Source of the DNA: Phocaeicola_A sp045545095
Lineage (GTDB): Bacteria > Bacteroidota > Bacteroidia > Bacteroidales > Bacteroidaceae
Reading direction: 5' to 3'
Assembly: GCA_045545095.1 (NCBI GenBank)
Contig: JAZQAG010000028.1
Location: 1-64,000, forward strand
DNA: 64,000 nucleotides
Shown here: positions 52,999 to 62,152 of the stretch, piece by piece
How the letters are laid out: each line of letters starts with the position of its first letter
Numbering within the stretch: position 1 is the first letter of the stretch
Made by a program: the position numbers and the translations under genes
The notes under the pieces: model-generated
The model's input: the letters and a program-made list of their open reading frames with translations, nothing else
The model's database searches: none
What the model was told of the DNA's origin: nothing

Positions 52999-53685
52999 TT
53001 ATAGATTTATTTTTTCTACTTCCCTATTATCAATCTTTTCATTCTTTGAAAAAATTACTTCTTCTACTGGTGCTGGTATAACTTCATAATCGCCCGATGC
53101 CTTCAAATCCTGTATACGATCATAAATCTTTAAGCAAGCCCATGCATCAATAGCTGCATACTCTTTCTGTTTATCATTCAACACATCTGCTTCCCAATTT
53201 GTGAGACGTTGACGTTTAGAAATCTTTTGCCCAAAAAGATTGGCATAAATCTTCTGAAGGCTCATATCCCGAATCCCCACCTGACCGACAACATTCTGCA
53301 AATCAACAAAATTGTTACTAGGAAATTCTCCTACATGATGAAGCATACGGATATCATCCTTCAGGGATAATCCGACCTTCACCAGTGTCGGATGACTGAG
53401 CAAACGCACTATTGGCGAACACAAGCCTATCATATTAAGGCGAAAAAGGAAGCAAGTATCATAAGTGGAAACTTGCAACAATGCCACTTTATTAATGACA
53501 CCCCGTTTAAAAGAAGGACGGGTCTCTGTATCAAGCCCTACCATAGGAAATGTCAACAAATATGAAACAGCCTTTTCAGCTTCTTGTTCTGTCTGTATTA
53601 CAATGATTCGCCCGCTAAAGGTTACCACTTCCATTTCGGACAAATCTGTTTTCTCTATTTTTTCTTTTATACGTATCATTTTCAT
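52999..53685 (-). CDS. DEDD-type 3'-5' exonuclease domain protein
   Basis: A 228-residue single-domain exonuclease of the RNase D / DnaQ-like superfamily. Motif I is GLDTETRP (D52, E54), motif II lies in FVDLQNVVG, and motif III is YAAIDAWACLKIYD, which fits the DEDDy subclass (Tyr four residues before the last Asp). The NWEADVLNDKQKEYAAID region closes the active site. Two in-frame ATGs (53685, 53679) are possible. It precedes the RlmI-like gene on the same strand and may be co-transcribed. Substrate (RNA or DNA) cannot be told from sequence. Confidence 0.88.
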   Translation of the reverse strand: MKMIRIKEKIEKTDLSEMEVVTFSGRIIVIQTEQEAEKAVSYLLTFPMVGLDTETRPSFKRGVINKVALLQVSTYDTCFLFRLNMIGLCSPIVRLLSHPTLVKVGLSLKDDIRMLHHVGEFPSNNFVDLQNVVGQVGIRDMSLQKIYANLFGQKISKRQRLTNWEADVLNDKQKEYAAIDAWACLKIYDRIQDLKASGDYEVIPAPVEEVIFSKNEKIDNREVEKINL

Positions 53686-53765
53686 TTTAGCACATAAGGT
53701 ATAAAGTTCTGCAAAAAAAGAAGGACTTTATATCTATAAATATGTACCACATTTTATACCCCCAT

Positions 53766-54314
53766 TTATTCTAATTCACACTCTTGTTCATCTTCGTGCA
53801 TTGAACTATATTTCACCGAATGAAGAGCACGCATTGTGTTTACTAGTATTTGTCCCCAATAAAGGGAAAAATTATCGCGACAAAGTGCTAAGGAATCATG
53901 CATTGTCTCATCAAATCCGAGCTGAAAAACACTGACAAAATTCTTAATATCCTGATAAATATCTGCCAAATCCTCCGAAATTCGTCGTGTGATAGGGGTA
54001 TCACTATAAGCCATATCCTGCATAAAGACCTCCAGATAATCATCTTTATCTGCCATCAATGCAGATAGAGAATAACGTAACACTTCATAATCCTCTTCTG
54101 TCACGAAAGTTTCAGGTTCTTCCTCATGCAACACCTCACATTCGGGCAACATGGATGCTTTGATATAAAGCAAAGGAAGAATTTTCAAGATGGTATCTAC
54201 AAAATCCTTACGACGGAGCGACTCCGCACGTTCCAGGTAAGCGCAAAACTCGGCAGATACAGTAACAAATTCGACCGTATTCCTGCTGAATATAACTTGT
54301 TCTTTATTTTCCAT
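53766..54314 (-). CDS. DUF5063 family protein
   Basis: A 182-residue cytosolic, mostly helical, acidic protein of the Bacteroidales DUF5063 family; function unknown. Features: FVTVSAEFCAYLERAESL (about 14-31), DFVDTILKILPLLYIKASMLPE (about 35-56, by ends), and a C-terminal SLYWGQILVNTMRALH. ATG 54314 (MENKEQVIF) is preferred; the longer frame would run across the -7 box TACCTTTG (minus, 54333-54340). It is divergent from ftsK and shares a short intergenic region with it. The conserved linkage to the exonuclease upstream in the run is only positional. Confidence 0.85.
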   Translation of the reverse strand: MENKEQVIFSRNTVEFVTVSAEFCAYLERAESLRRKDFVDTILKILPLLYIKASMLPECEVLHEEEPETFVTEEDYEVLRYSLSALMADKDDYLEVFMQDMAYSDTPITRRISEDLADIYQDIKNFVSVFQLGFDETMHDSLALCRDNFSLYWGQILVNTMRALHSVKYSSMHEDEQECELE

Positions 54315-54332
54315 GAATAACAATTTGGGATG

Positions 54333-54393
54333 CAAAGGTAGATAAAATATCTGATGAATAAGACCGGAAATCCCAAAAATCATATTAAATTTG
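54333..54393. promoter_or_regulatory. Divergent promoters DUF5063 / ftsK
   Basis: CAAAGGTA at 54333-54340 is a minus-strand -7 box (TACCTTTG), and TAAATTTG at 54386-54393 is a plus-strand -7 box 27 bp before ftsK. Neither has a clear -33 element. Confidence 0.5.
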
Positions 54394-54419
54394 CAACCGA
54401 ATAAAGAATTTACTTACCA

Positions 54420-56885
54420 ATGGCAAAAAAAACGACAGAAAAGTCTTCTCCTAAAAGCTCCATAAAAAATAAGGATGAGAAAAAAGACAATATAATAAAG
54501 AACTTTGTAGCTCCCGTAAAGAATGAAATTGGGCAATTCATCATTGGTCTTATCTTGACGTTGATAGCATTTTATATGCTTTTGGCTTTTATCTCATTTT
54601 TCACTACCGGTGCGGCAGATCAGAGTATCTTAGATAATCCCGCAACAGGCGATTTAGGTTTAAATAATGAGGTCAAGAATACCACTGGAGCATTAGGTGC
54701 CCAAGTGGCAAATTTTCTCATAAATGGTTGTTTTGGCATTTCATCATTCTTCATTGTTATCTTCATCGGAGTAACCGGTTTAAAATTAATGCGAGCATAC
54801 AAAGTGAAACTTGCCAAGTGGTTCATATGTTGCTCTCTCCTGCTCATATGGTTTTCTGTAGCATTAGGATTTTTGTGTGGCACATCATTTGCGGATAGTC
54901 ATATCATCCCCGGAGGTTTACATGGTTACAATGTGAGCAACTGGCTGACTTCGCAAATTGGGGCACCGGGCGTATGGTTACTTTTGTTGGTGACGGCCAT
55001 ACTTTTTGCAATCTACCTGAGCCGGGAGACCATCAACCTCATCCGCAAGATGCTGCATCCGAATATCCCATTTGACAAATTAAAACGTCATCATAATTTT
55101 TCTCCAACGGAGGAAGAAAATCTTTCAGACGGGGAAGAAAAAACGGAAGTGGAAACTACTCCTGAAGAGGAGAGTGGAGCTACGGTGATTGAGTTGGATA
55201 TAACGCCCGTAGAGGACGAAATGGTCACGACTCCTGTAGTGGAAGAGGATATTCCTGTGGTTGAACAGAAGGTGGAGATTGTCGTGAAAAAAGAGGATGA
55301 AGAAAAGGCAGAAGAGGACAAGTCCATAGAAATGGAGATAGAAGTACCCGAAGACGAAGAGAAGGGCGAAGAGATGGAGCCATACAATCCCAAACTCGAT
55401 TTGGAGAACTACCGCTACCCCACCCTCGACCTGTTGAAGAAGTATGAGAACAATACTCCTTCGGTAAACCCCGAAGAATTGAATGCAAACAAACAACGTA
55501 TCATTGAGGTGCTTCGCAATTTTGGCGTAGAGATAGCCTCTATCAAAGCTACCGTAGGACCCACTATCACCCTCTATGAAATCACTCCTGCCCCAGGTGT
55601 GCGTATTGCCAAAATCCGTAACTTGGAAAACGATATAGCCTTAAGCCTTGCTGCCCTTGGTATTCGTATCATCGCTCCTATACCAGGAAAGGGAACCATC
55701 GGTATAGAAGTGCCTAATGCCAACAAGCGCATCGTCTCCATGGAGTCTATCCTTACAAGCAGGAAATATCAGGAAAGCAATATGGAGTTGCCCGTAGCCG
55801 TGGGAAAGACCATCAGTAACGAGGTCTATATGTTCGACCTTGCCAAGGCGCCCCATTTGCTTGTGGCCGGTGCAACAGGTATGGGTAAGTCTGTAGGATT
55901 GAACGCTATCGTCACTTCATTGCTTTACAAAAAGCACCCTGCCGAGTTGAAATTCGTTATCATCGACCCGAAGAAAGTGGAGTTCAGCATCTATGCTCCC
56001 ATTGAGAACCACTTCCTTGCCAAATTGCCCGATAGCGGCGATGCCATCATTACCGACGTGGACAAAGTTGTACAGACGTTGAACTCACTTTGCGTGGAAA
56101 TGGACACCCGATACGATCTTTTGAAGAGTGCCGGTGCACGAAATATCATCGAGTACAACGGCAAGTTCATTGCCCGCAAGCTCAACCCCGAAAAAGGCCA
56201 TAAATATCTGCCTTACATCGTGGTGATTGTCGATGAATTCGGAGACCTCATCATGACGGCCGGACGCGAAGTTGAATTGCCCATTGCCCGAATTGCCCAG
56301 TTGGCACGTGCCGTAGGTATCCACATGATTATCGCTACGCAACGACCGACAACAAACATCATCACGGGTACCATCAAGGCCAACTTCCCTGCACGTATGG
56401 CTTTCCGCACCTCGTCAATGATAGACTCACGCACCATCCTTGACCGTCCGGGTGCCAACCAACTCATCGGAAAGGGCGACATGCTCTATCTGCAAGGACA
56501 AGACCCCGTGCGCGTACAATGTGCCTTTGTAGATACACCCGAAGTGGAAAACATCGTGAGTCACATAGCCGTGCAACAGAGTTATCTAAGTGCTTTTGAA
56601 CTGCCCGAGCCTCCGATGGAAGCGAGTGAAGGAAGCGGAGCTGCTGATGTGGATATGAACAAACTTGACCCTATGCTGAAGGAAGCAGCCCAACTCATCA
56701 TCACCCATCAACAGGGAAGCACCTCACTCATCCAACGCAAGTTCTCCATCGGCTACAATCGTGCGGGACGCATTATGGATCAGCTTGAACGCATCGGCGT
56801 GGTAGGCCCTGCACAAGGAAGCAAGCCACGTGATGTACTGGTACAGACTGGTGTAGAGCTGGATATGATAATGAGCAATCTTTAA
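54420..56885 (+). CDS. ftsK: DNA translocase FtsK
   Basis: Septal DNA pump that clears chromosome termini and links segregation to division. The 821 residues comprise a basic N-terminus, four membrane helices (about 38-62, 100-125, 135-160, 178-200), an acidic Glu-rich linker (about 225-325) and the motor. Walker A is GATGMGKS near 485-492 and Walker B VVIVDEFGDLI near 600. The C-terminal winged-helix gamma domain, QQGSTSLIQRKFSIGYNRAGRI (by ends, about 763-784), reads polar DNA motifs. The shorter linker than E. coli is normal for this phylum. The LolA-like gene follows after 20 nt. Confidence 0.97.
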   Translation: MAKKTTEKSSPKSSIKNKDEKKDNIIKNFVAPVKNEIGQFIIGLILTLIAFYMLLAFISFFTTGAADQSILDNPATGDLGLNNEVKNTTGALGAQVANFLINGCFGISSFFIVIFIGVTGLKLMRAYKVKLAKWFICCSLLLIWFSVALGFLCGTSFADSHIIPGGLHGYNVSNWLTSQIGAPGVWLLLLVTAILFAIYLSRETINLIRKMLHPNIPFDKLKRHHNFSPTEEENLSDGEEKTEVETTPEEESGATVIELDITPVEDEMVTTPVVEEDIPVVEQKVEIVVKKEDEEKAEEDKSIEMEIEVPEDEEKGEEMEPYNPKLDLENYRYPTLDLLKKYENNTPSVNPEELNANKQRIIEVLRNFGVEIASIKATVGPTITLYEITPAPGVRIAKIRNLENDIALSLAALGIRIIAPIPGKGTIGIEVPNANKRIVSMESILTSRKYQESNMELPVAVGKTISNEVYMFDLAKAPHLLVAGATGMGKSVGLNAIVTSLLYKKHPAELKFVIIDPKKVEFSIYAPIENHFLAKLPDSGDAIITDVDKVVQTLNSLCVEMDTRYDLLKSAGARNIIEYNGKFIARKLNPEKGHKYLPYIVVIVDEFGDLIMTAGREVELPIARIAQLARAVGIHMIIATQRPTTNIITGTIKANFPARMAFRTSSMIDSRTILDRPGANQLIGKGDMLYLQGQDPVRVQCAFVDTPEVENIVSHIAVQQSYLSAFELPEPPMEASEGSGAADVDMNKLDPMLKEAAQLIITHQQGSTSLIQRKFSIGYNRAGRIMDQLERIGVVGPAQGSKPRDVLVQTGVELDMIMSNL

Positions 56886-56905
56886 TTAAAAGGAATATAA
56901 AAAGA

Positions 56906-57559
56906 ATGAAGGATAGATTTTATCACTATATATTAGTCGGAATACTTTGGATAGCGGCTTTGCCGATAATGTCACAAAAAGATACTGAGGCAAAAGCATT
57001 ATTAGAGAAAACGACACAAGCCATTAAGAAAGTTGGCGGAATCGAAGCTGATTTTACATTAGCTACTATACAACGCGAATTATTACGGAATGAGATAAAA
57101 GGCTCTATCCGTTTACAAGGTGAGAAATTTTGCCTCACGACCTCTGATATCATCACATGGTTTGACGGGAAAACCCAATGGAGCTATCTTTTGGCTAATG
57201 AAGAAGTCAATATCAGCACCCCCACAAAAGAAGAATTACAAAGTATCAATCCCTATGCTTTCCTGAATTTATATAGAAAAGGATATGATTATAAAATGGG
57301 AACAACAACATCTTACCAAGGGAAAAATGTATATGAGATTATCCTGACAGCAGAAGATTTTGAACGTCCATTATCCAACATTACTCTCTATATTGATTGT
57401 ACTTCCCTTCTACCCATATACATAAAATTAAAAGAAGCAGGAAAGGATTATAATGTCATAAATATAAGTAAATATCAAACGAATTTGAAATGGAAAGATA
57501 AAGACTTCGTTTTTGACACAAAACAATATCCCAATGTAGAAATCATAGATTTAAGGTAA
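56906..57559 (+). CDS. LolA-like outer-membrane lipoprotein carrier protein
   Basis: A 217-residue periplasmic protein with a signal peptide (about 1-22, ending around IMSQ). The half-barrel LolA/LolB-like fold is indicated by IEADFTLATIQRELLRNEIKGSIRLQGEKFCLTT (about 45-78, by ends), FDGKTQWSYLLANEEVNISTPT and the DxxxLPI-type ending SLLPIYIKLKEAGKDY. It probably ferries lipoproteins from the inner to the outer membrane, or is one of several LolA paralogues in Bacteroidetes. It is 20 nt downstream of ftsK, an arrangement widespread in the phylum, and is likely in the same transcript. Confidence 0.88.
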   Translation: MKDRFYHYILVGILWIAALPIMSQKDTEAKALLEKTTQAIKKVGGIEADFTLATIQRELLRNEIKGSIRLQGEKFCLTTSDIITWFDGKTQWSYLLANEEVNISTPTKEELQSINPYAFLNLYRKGYDYKMGTTTSYQGKNVYEIILTAEDFERPLSNITLYIDCTSLLPIYIKLKEAGKDYNVINISKYQTNLKWKDKDFVFDTKQYPNVEIIDLR

Positions 57560-57629
57560 GAATAGAAAATACGTTTTCTACACAAGACCTCAAAAGAAAA
57601 TCGAATCATAACAAAAAGATAAAAACAAT

Positions 57630-58571
57630 ATGACAGAAAGAGTTAGATGCCTGATTATAGGCTCAGGCCCTGCCGGATACACGGCGGCCATTTACACCGG
57701 ACGTGCCAACCTGAATCCGGTGTTGTATGAGGGTATTCAACCCGGTGGACAATTGACCATCACCACTGAAGTAGAGAACTTCCCCGGCTATCCCGAAGGT
57801 ATCGGTGGTACAGAGCTGATGGATGACTTGCGCAAACAAGCCGAACGATTCGGGGTAGATATCCGAACCGGCATTGCCACTAAAGCCGATTTAAGCCAAG
57901 CCCCTTACAAAATTACCATCGATGATGAAAAAATTATCGAAGCCGACACAGTGATTATCTCTACCGGTGCTACGGCCAAGTATTTAGGTTTGGAAGATGA
58001 ACAAAAATATGCAGGTATGGGTGTGAGTGCATGTGCTACATGCGACGGATTCTTCTACCGTAAGAAAGTTGTAGCCGTAGTAGGTGGCGGAGACACCGCT
58101 TGCGAAGAAGCTATCTATCTGGCCGGATTGGCAAGTAAAGTCTATCTCATCGTCCGCAAGCCTTACCTTCGCGCCAGCCAAATCATGCAAGACCGCGTGA
58201 TGAACAATCCCAAGATTGAAGTCCTCTTCGAGCACAATACGGTAGGTCTTTTCGGTGAAAATGGTGTGGAAGGTGCCCACCTAGTAAAACGCTTGGGTGA
58301 AGCAGACGAGGAGCGCTACGACATCGCTATCGACGGATTCTTCCTTGCCATCGGACACAAGCCAAACTCTGACATTTTCAAAGAATGGATTGATACAGAC
58401 GAAGTAGGTTACATCATCACCGAAGGAGCTACTCCGCGCACTAAAGTACCCGGAGTATTTGCCGCCGGCGATGTGGCCGATCCCCATTACCGCCAAGCCA
58501 TTACTGCCGCCGCCAGTGGATGTAAGGCGGCCATCGAAGCTGAGCGCTACTTGTCAGAGCATAATCTGTAA
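57630..58571 (+). CDS. trxB: Thioredoxin reductase
   Basis: FAD/NADPH disulfide oxidoreductase that reduces thioredoxin in the cytosol. At 313 aa it is the low-molecular-weight form. FAD-binding GSGPAGYTAAIY (11-22), redox pair C135/C138 in CATCDG, NADPH-binding GGGDTACEEAIYL (about 153-165), and C-terminal FAAGDV...YRQAITAAASG are all present. It lies 70 nt after the LolA-like gene without an obvious promoter between them, and ends at a hairpin. Codon use is biased. Confidence 0.98.
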   Translation: MTERVRCLIIGSGPAGYTAAIYTGRANLNPVLYEGIQPGGQLTITTEVENFPGYPEGIGGTELMDDLRKQAERFGVDIRTGIATKADLSQAPYKITIDDEKIIEADTVIISTGATAKYLGLEDEQKYAGMGVSACATCDGFFYRKKVVAVVGGGDTACEEAIYLAGLASKVYLIVRKPYLRASQIMQDRVMNNPKIEVLFEHNTVGLFGENGVEGAHLVKRLGEADEERYDIAIDGFFLAIGHKPNSDIFKEWIDTDEVGYIITEGATPRTKVPGVFAAGDVADPHYRQAITAAASGCKAAIEAERYLSEHNL

Positions 58572-58581
58572 TTGATAAAAA

Positions 58582-58626
58582 ACACGGATAGGTATAGGAA
58601 CTTTTAGTTCTTTAACCTATCCGTGT
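58582..58626 (+). terminator. Terminator-like hairpin after trxB
   Basis: ACACGGATAGGT pairs with ACCTATCCGTGT, and GGAACT with AGTTC inside; followed by AAATTATAT. The following gene starts 27 bp beyond. Confidence 0.75.
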
Positions 58627-58653
58627 AAATTATATCCAGTAACCAAAATATCT

Positions 58654-60153
58654 ATGACTTTTCTACAACTATACAAAGAACTACGACGAAATCAGAAATT
58701 GGCAGATAAGCGCAACCCTATGTTCGACCAAAATCGCTTTGCTAAAATATTTATTTACAGCATGGGAATATTTTGGGGAGCATACATATTATTCATCGGC
58801 ACAATGCTACCTTTCGCATTCAGAGGGATTTCACCTAATATGGAACCTTACCATATATTACACCAAGGAACCATATATCTACTCTTGATTGATTTTATCA
58901 CACGTTTTATTTTTCAAAAAACACCAGTACAAGAAATCAAGCCATATCAGTTGTTACCAATATCCCGTAAACAACTTCTTGACTTTTTCTTAATACGTTC
59001 AGCACTTAACAGTTATAATCTTTTTTGGTTCTTCCTTCTCATACCATTTGGATTCTTATCTCTCTTTAAATATTATGGTTTTACAGGCATGGTTGGATTC
59101 CTCTTAGGTTGGTGGCTACTTCTGTTATTGAACAACTTTTGGTATATGTTCTGCCGTACCCTCATCAACGAAAAGATATATACGTTAGTTATTCCATGCA
59201 CATTCTATTTATTATGGGGAGGCATCGAATATATCCTCACAGATCATTATTTGAGCCAATGTTCGATGAATTTCTGCGAAGGCTTTATTATCTGGAATCC
59301 ATGGATATTCCTGTCCACCTCTATTGCCATCATATTAATGGCATATGTTGCTCGAATCACCCAACAACATTATATATATAAAGAATTAGGGAAAATAGAA
59401 ATCGATACCCTTAAAAAAGTCTCTGAATACAAATTTCTTGATAGATTTGGAGATGTAGGAGAATATATACGACTAGAAATAAAACTCACAACACGCAACA
59501 AGATGGTTCGTAGTCAATTCATTTTGGGCATAGTTTTAATGACTACATTTTCTCTATTACTCAGTTTTACAGAAATGTATGATGGAGAATTTATGACCAG
59601 TTTTATATGCATATATAGTTATGTTATTTTAGGAATCATGACTTTAACACGCATCATGAGTATGGAAGGTAACTATTTAGACGGATTGATGAGTAGAAAA
59701 GAATCTATTCTATCATTATTGCAAGCGAAATACTGGTTCAATTGTATTATACTAATAGTGCCTTTTTTATTAATGATACCAACTTTTATAACAGGGAAAA
59801 TAAGTATGTTGATGGCTTCTGCATATGCTTTAATTACTGCCGGACCTATCTATTGCATGCTTTTTCAATTGGCTGTATACAACAAACGAACCCTACCATT
59901 GAATACCAAAATAACAGGCAAGAATGGCGGAGGGACATTTTTGCAATCACTACTAAGCAGTGGAGCTATATTTTTACCTATTATTATCGACAGTATTTTA
60001 TGTACGGTATGGGGAAAAGAAGTCGGACTCATAATACAACTTATCATAGGGGCCCTGTTTGTCATCGCCTCGCCTTGGTGGTTACATAATATCTATAACC
60101 GTTTTATGAATCATCGATACGAGAATTTAGCGGGATTCAGAGAAAGTAAATAA
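58654..60153 (+). CDS. DUF5687 family membrane protein (ABC exporter permease)
   Basis: A 499-residue integral membrane protein of the DUF5687 family, with about 12 hydrophobic helices. The N-terminus (LYKELRRNQKLADKRNP) lies in the cytoplasm. A conserved-looking cytosolic stretch between the two halves (EYKFLDRFGDVGEYIRLEIKL, near 258-278) probably contacts the ATPase. The next gene, 49 nt on, encodes an ABC ATPase, so the pair would form an ABC-2-like exporter. Substrate unknown. AT-rich codon use differs from trxB before it. No own -7 box is clear; expression may come from read-through past the trxB hairpin. Confidence 0.83.
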   Translation: MTFLQLYKELRRNQKLADKRNPMFDQNRFAKIFIYSMGIFWGAYILFIGTMLPFAFRGISPNMEPYHILHQGTIYLLLIDFITRFIFQKTPVQEIKPYQLLPISRKQLLDFFLIRSALNSYNLFWFFLLIPFGFLSLFKYYGFTGMVGFLLGWWLLLLLNNFWYMFCRTLINEKIYTLVIPCTFYLLWGGIEYILTDHYLSQCSMNFCEGFIIWNPWIFLSTSIAIILMAYVARITQQHYIYKELGKIEIDTLKKVSEYKFLDRFGDVGEYIRLEIKLTTRNKMVRSQFILGIVLMTTFSLLLSFTEMYDGEFMTSFICIYSYVILGIMTLTRIMSMEGNYLDGLMSRKESILSLLQAKYWFNCIILIVPFLLMIPTFITGKISMLMASAYALITAGPIYCMLFQLAVYNKRTLPLNTKITGKNGGGTFLQSLLSSGAIFLPIIIDSILCTVWGKEVGLIIQLIIGALFVIASPWWLHNIYNRFMNHRYENLAGFRESK

Positions 60154-60202
60154 GCTAATAAATGAATAATTTAAAGGAGCATACTTAAGATTTGCGAAGT
60201 TT

Positions 60203-60928
60203 ATGGAAATAAGAATTAATAACCTACAAAAATATTTCGGCACGAAATGCGCCGTAAATATCCCTGATTATACGATAAATAAAGGTACTATTTTAGGATT
60301 AGTTGGTAACAATGGAGCAGGTAAGACCACTTTTTTCCGTCTACTTTTGGATCTTTTACAGACAGATAAAGGGGAAATTCATTTAGGGAAAATAAATCCT
60401 GCCACTTCTGAAGAATGGAAAATTTATACCGGAGCTTTCATTGATGAGAGTTTTCTCATAGATTACCTTACCCCAGAAGAATATTTCTATTTTATAGGAC
60501 GTGTTTATGGATTGAAAAAAGAAACTATTGATGACCATTTAAAAGTTTTCGACACCTTTATGAATGGAGAAGTTTTACACCAAAAAAAACTAATCCGGAA
60601 CTTTTCCATGGGCAACAAACAAAAAATTGGTATCATTTCGGCCATGTTGCACCATCCTCAAATACTCATTCTGGATGAGCCTTTCAATTTTCTCGATCCA
60701 AGTTCACAATCAATCATCCGCAACTTATTAAAAGAATATAACGAGGAAACTGGAGCCACCATTCTAATCTCAAGCCACAATCTTAATCATACGACCGACA
60801 TCTGCCCACGAATTGCCTTACTTGAGAATGGCATAATTCTCAAGGATATAGACAATATAACAAAATCAGCTAACAAAGAACTAGAAACCTATTTTGCGAC
60901 TAATCATACTCAAGGATATCACGAATAG
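60203..60928 (+). CDS. ABC transporter ATP-binding protein
   Basis: A 241-residue cytosolic ATPase that would drive the DUF5687 permease. Walker A is GNNGAGKTT (35-43), the Q-loop is weak (AFIDES), the signature reads FSMGNKQKIG in place of LSGGQ, Walker B is ILILDEPFNFLDP, and the H-loop is SSHN. The signature change is common in ABC-2-type exporters' ATPases. It is 49 nt after the permease gene. Export of a lipid, peptide or drug cannot be told apart from sequence. No terminator is clear after it; the 134-bp gap to the CE8 gene holds nothing recognised. Confidence 0.92.
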   Translation: MEIRINNLQKYFGTKCAVNIPDYTINKGTILGLVGNNGAGKTTFFRLLLDLLQTDKGEIHLGKINPATSEEWKIYTGAFIDESFLIDYLTPEEYFYFIGRVYGLKKETIDDHLKVFDTFMNGEVLHQKKLIRNFSMGNKQKIGIISAMLHHPQILILDEPFNFLDPSSQSIIRNLLKEYNEETGATILISSHNLNHTTDICPRIALLENGIILKDIDNITKSANKELETYFATNHTQGYHE

Positions 60929-61062
60929 CATAACTTTATCAACTTTCGCTATTTCATACAAAAAAATGACTTGACCAAAGGAGTATCCTCCGTACCAAGC
61001 CATTTTTTACCCTTGAAGTTAAGCCTTATATAATAATAATCTCCCTTATTCTCATCTACAAT

Positions 61063-62103
61063 TTATTTAACATTTATAGGTGCCCAACCATCGTGTCCTG
61101 CCAAGATATCGGTCATGATAAAATTTTCCATACTTTCTAATTGATGCCCCCATGTAACCCGTTTATCTGTAGCGGCCCCTGGACCTACATTTTGATACTC
61201 TGCATAATAAGCTGTTTGTTCATTGGATACCTTTCCCCAATTATTCCATCCTGCAGGATGTATATGTTCACCTAAATAACATCTCACATATACCGCTTTT
61301 CCATACGGACGCCATGGACGAGAAAGAAAGACTTTACCTTCAAGTCCTCTATCTGCGGTTAACTGACAATCATAGAATACATAACCATAAAGGGATTCTT
61401 GTGGAGTACTGGGGGCTGTCACATATCCCGCAGTTTTACTATGTATTTTACAACGATCAAATATCGCCGTAGATGCACCAAATATGAAATCAACACTTCC
61501 CTCAACATAACATTCTTCATAATATTGCCTGCTATTTCTTCCCCACGTATATAGGGTATCCTGAAATCCTAAGAAACGGCATTTTCTGAAATGTACTCTA
61601 TCCCCTGCTACAAAACAGGCTACCGCTTGTCCCACCGGACCTGCAGAATTTTCAAACGTAATATTTTCTGCATAAAAATCTGAAGCATAAATGTATATAG
61701 AAGAAGAACCTGACGTTCCCTTATTTTCTCCAAAAACATTGGCTTTTCCTGCATAATCATCATATGTCAGTACTGTACCTTCCTCCCCATACATTGCTAC
61801 ATGTTGTTTAGAAGGTGCTATGACTATTTTCTCTTTATACATTCCCCTGCATATATATATGCGAGTTATCTGTTTTCTAAAATCTGGTACGGCATTTATA
61901 GCATCTTGGACTGTCAAAAATATTCTTTTACCATTTGTGAGCATTCCTACCGTATCTTGAGCAACAATATAATCACACTGCAACATTTGTACACCACCGA
62001 TATTAGAAAACGATGGAGCTTTAGACACATCCGTCTGCGCCTTTCCTACTATAGAGCAAGTTATAGAAAGAACTATTATCAAGCAATTTGCTATTTTATT
62101 CAT
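61063..62103 (-). CDS. Secreted pectin methylesterase, CE8
   Basis: Removes methyl esters from homogalacturonan. The 346 residues have a signal peptide (about 1-22, ending GKA) and the right-handed parallel beta-helix of CE8. Motifs: FLTVQDAINAVPD (62-74), GFQDTLYTW with D182, GSVDFIFGAS with D205, and LSRPWRPYG with R262 and W264. The two Asp are the acid/base and nucleophile. Reverse strand with AT-rich codons, alone among housekeeping genes. It logically prepares pectin for the RG-I enzymes at 5-12 and 28-39 kb, but there is no shared operon, SusCD pair or regulator here. Confidence 0.93.
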   Translation of the reverse strand: MNKIANCLIIVLSITCSIVGKAQTDVSKAPSFSNIGGVQMLQCDYIVAQDTVGMLTNGKRIFLTVQDAINAVPDFRKQITRIYICRGMYKEKIVIAPSKQHVAMYGEEGTVLTYDDYAGKANVFGENKGTSGSSSIYIYASDFYAENITFENSAGPVGQAVACFVAGDRVHFRKCRFLGFQDTLYTWGRNSRQYYEECYVEGSVDFIFGASTAIFDRCKIHSKTAGYVTAPSTPQESLYGYVFYDCQLTADRGLEGKVFLSRPWRPYGKAVYVRCYLGEHIHPAGWNNWGKVSNEQTAYYAEYQNVGPGAATDKRVTWGHQLESMENFIMTDILAGHDGWAPINVK

Positions 62104-62152
62104 CTTTAGTTATTATATTAGGTTATCCAGTATTATTTATAAATTTTCTTGG

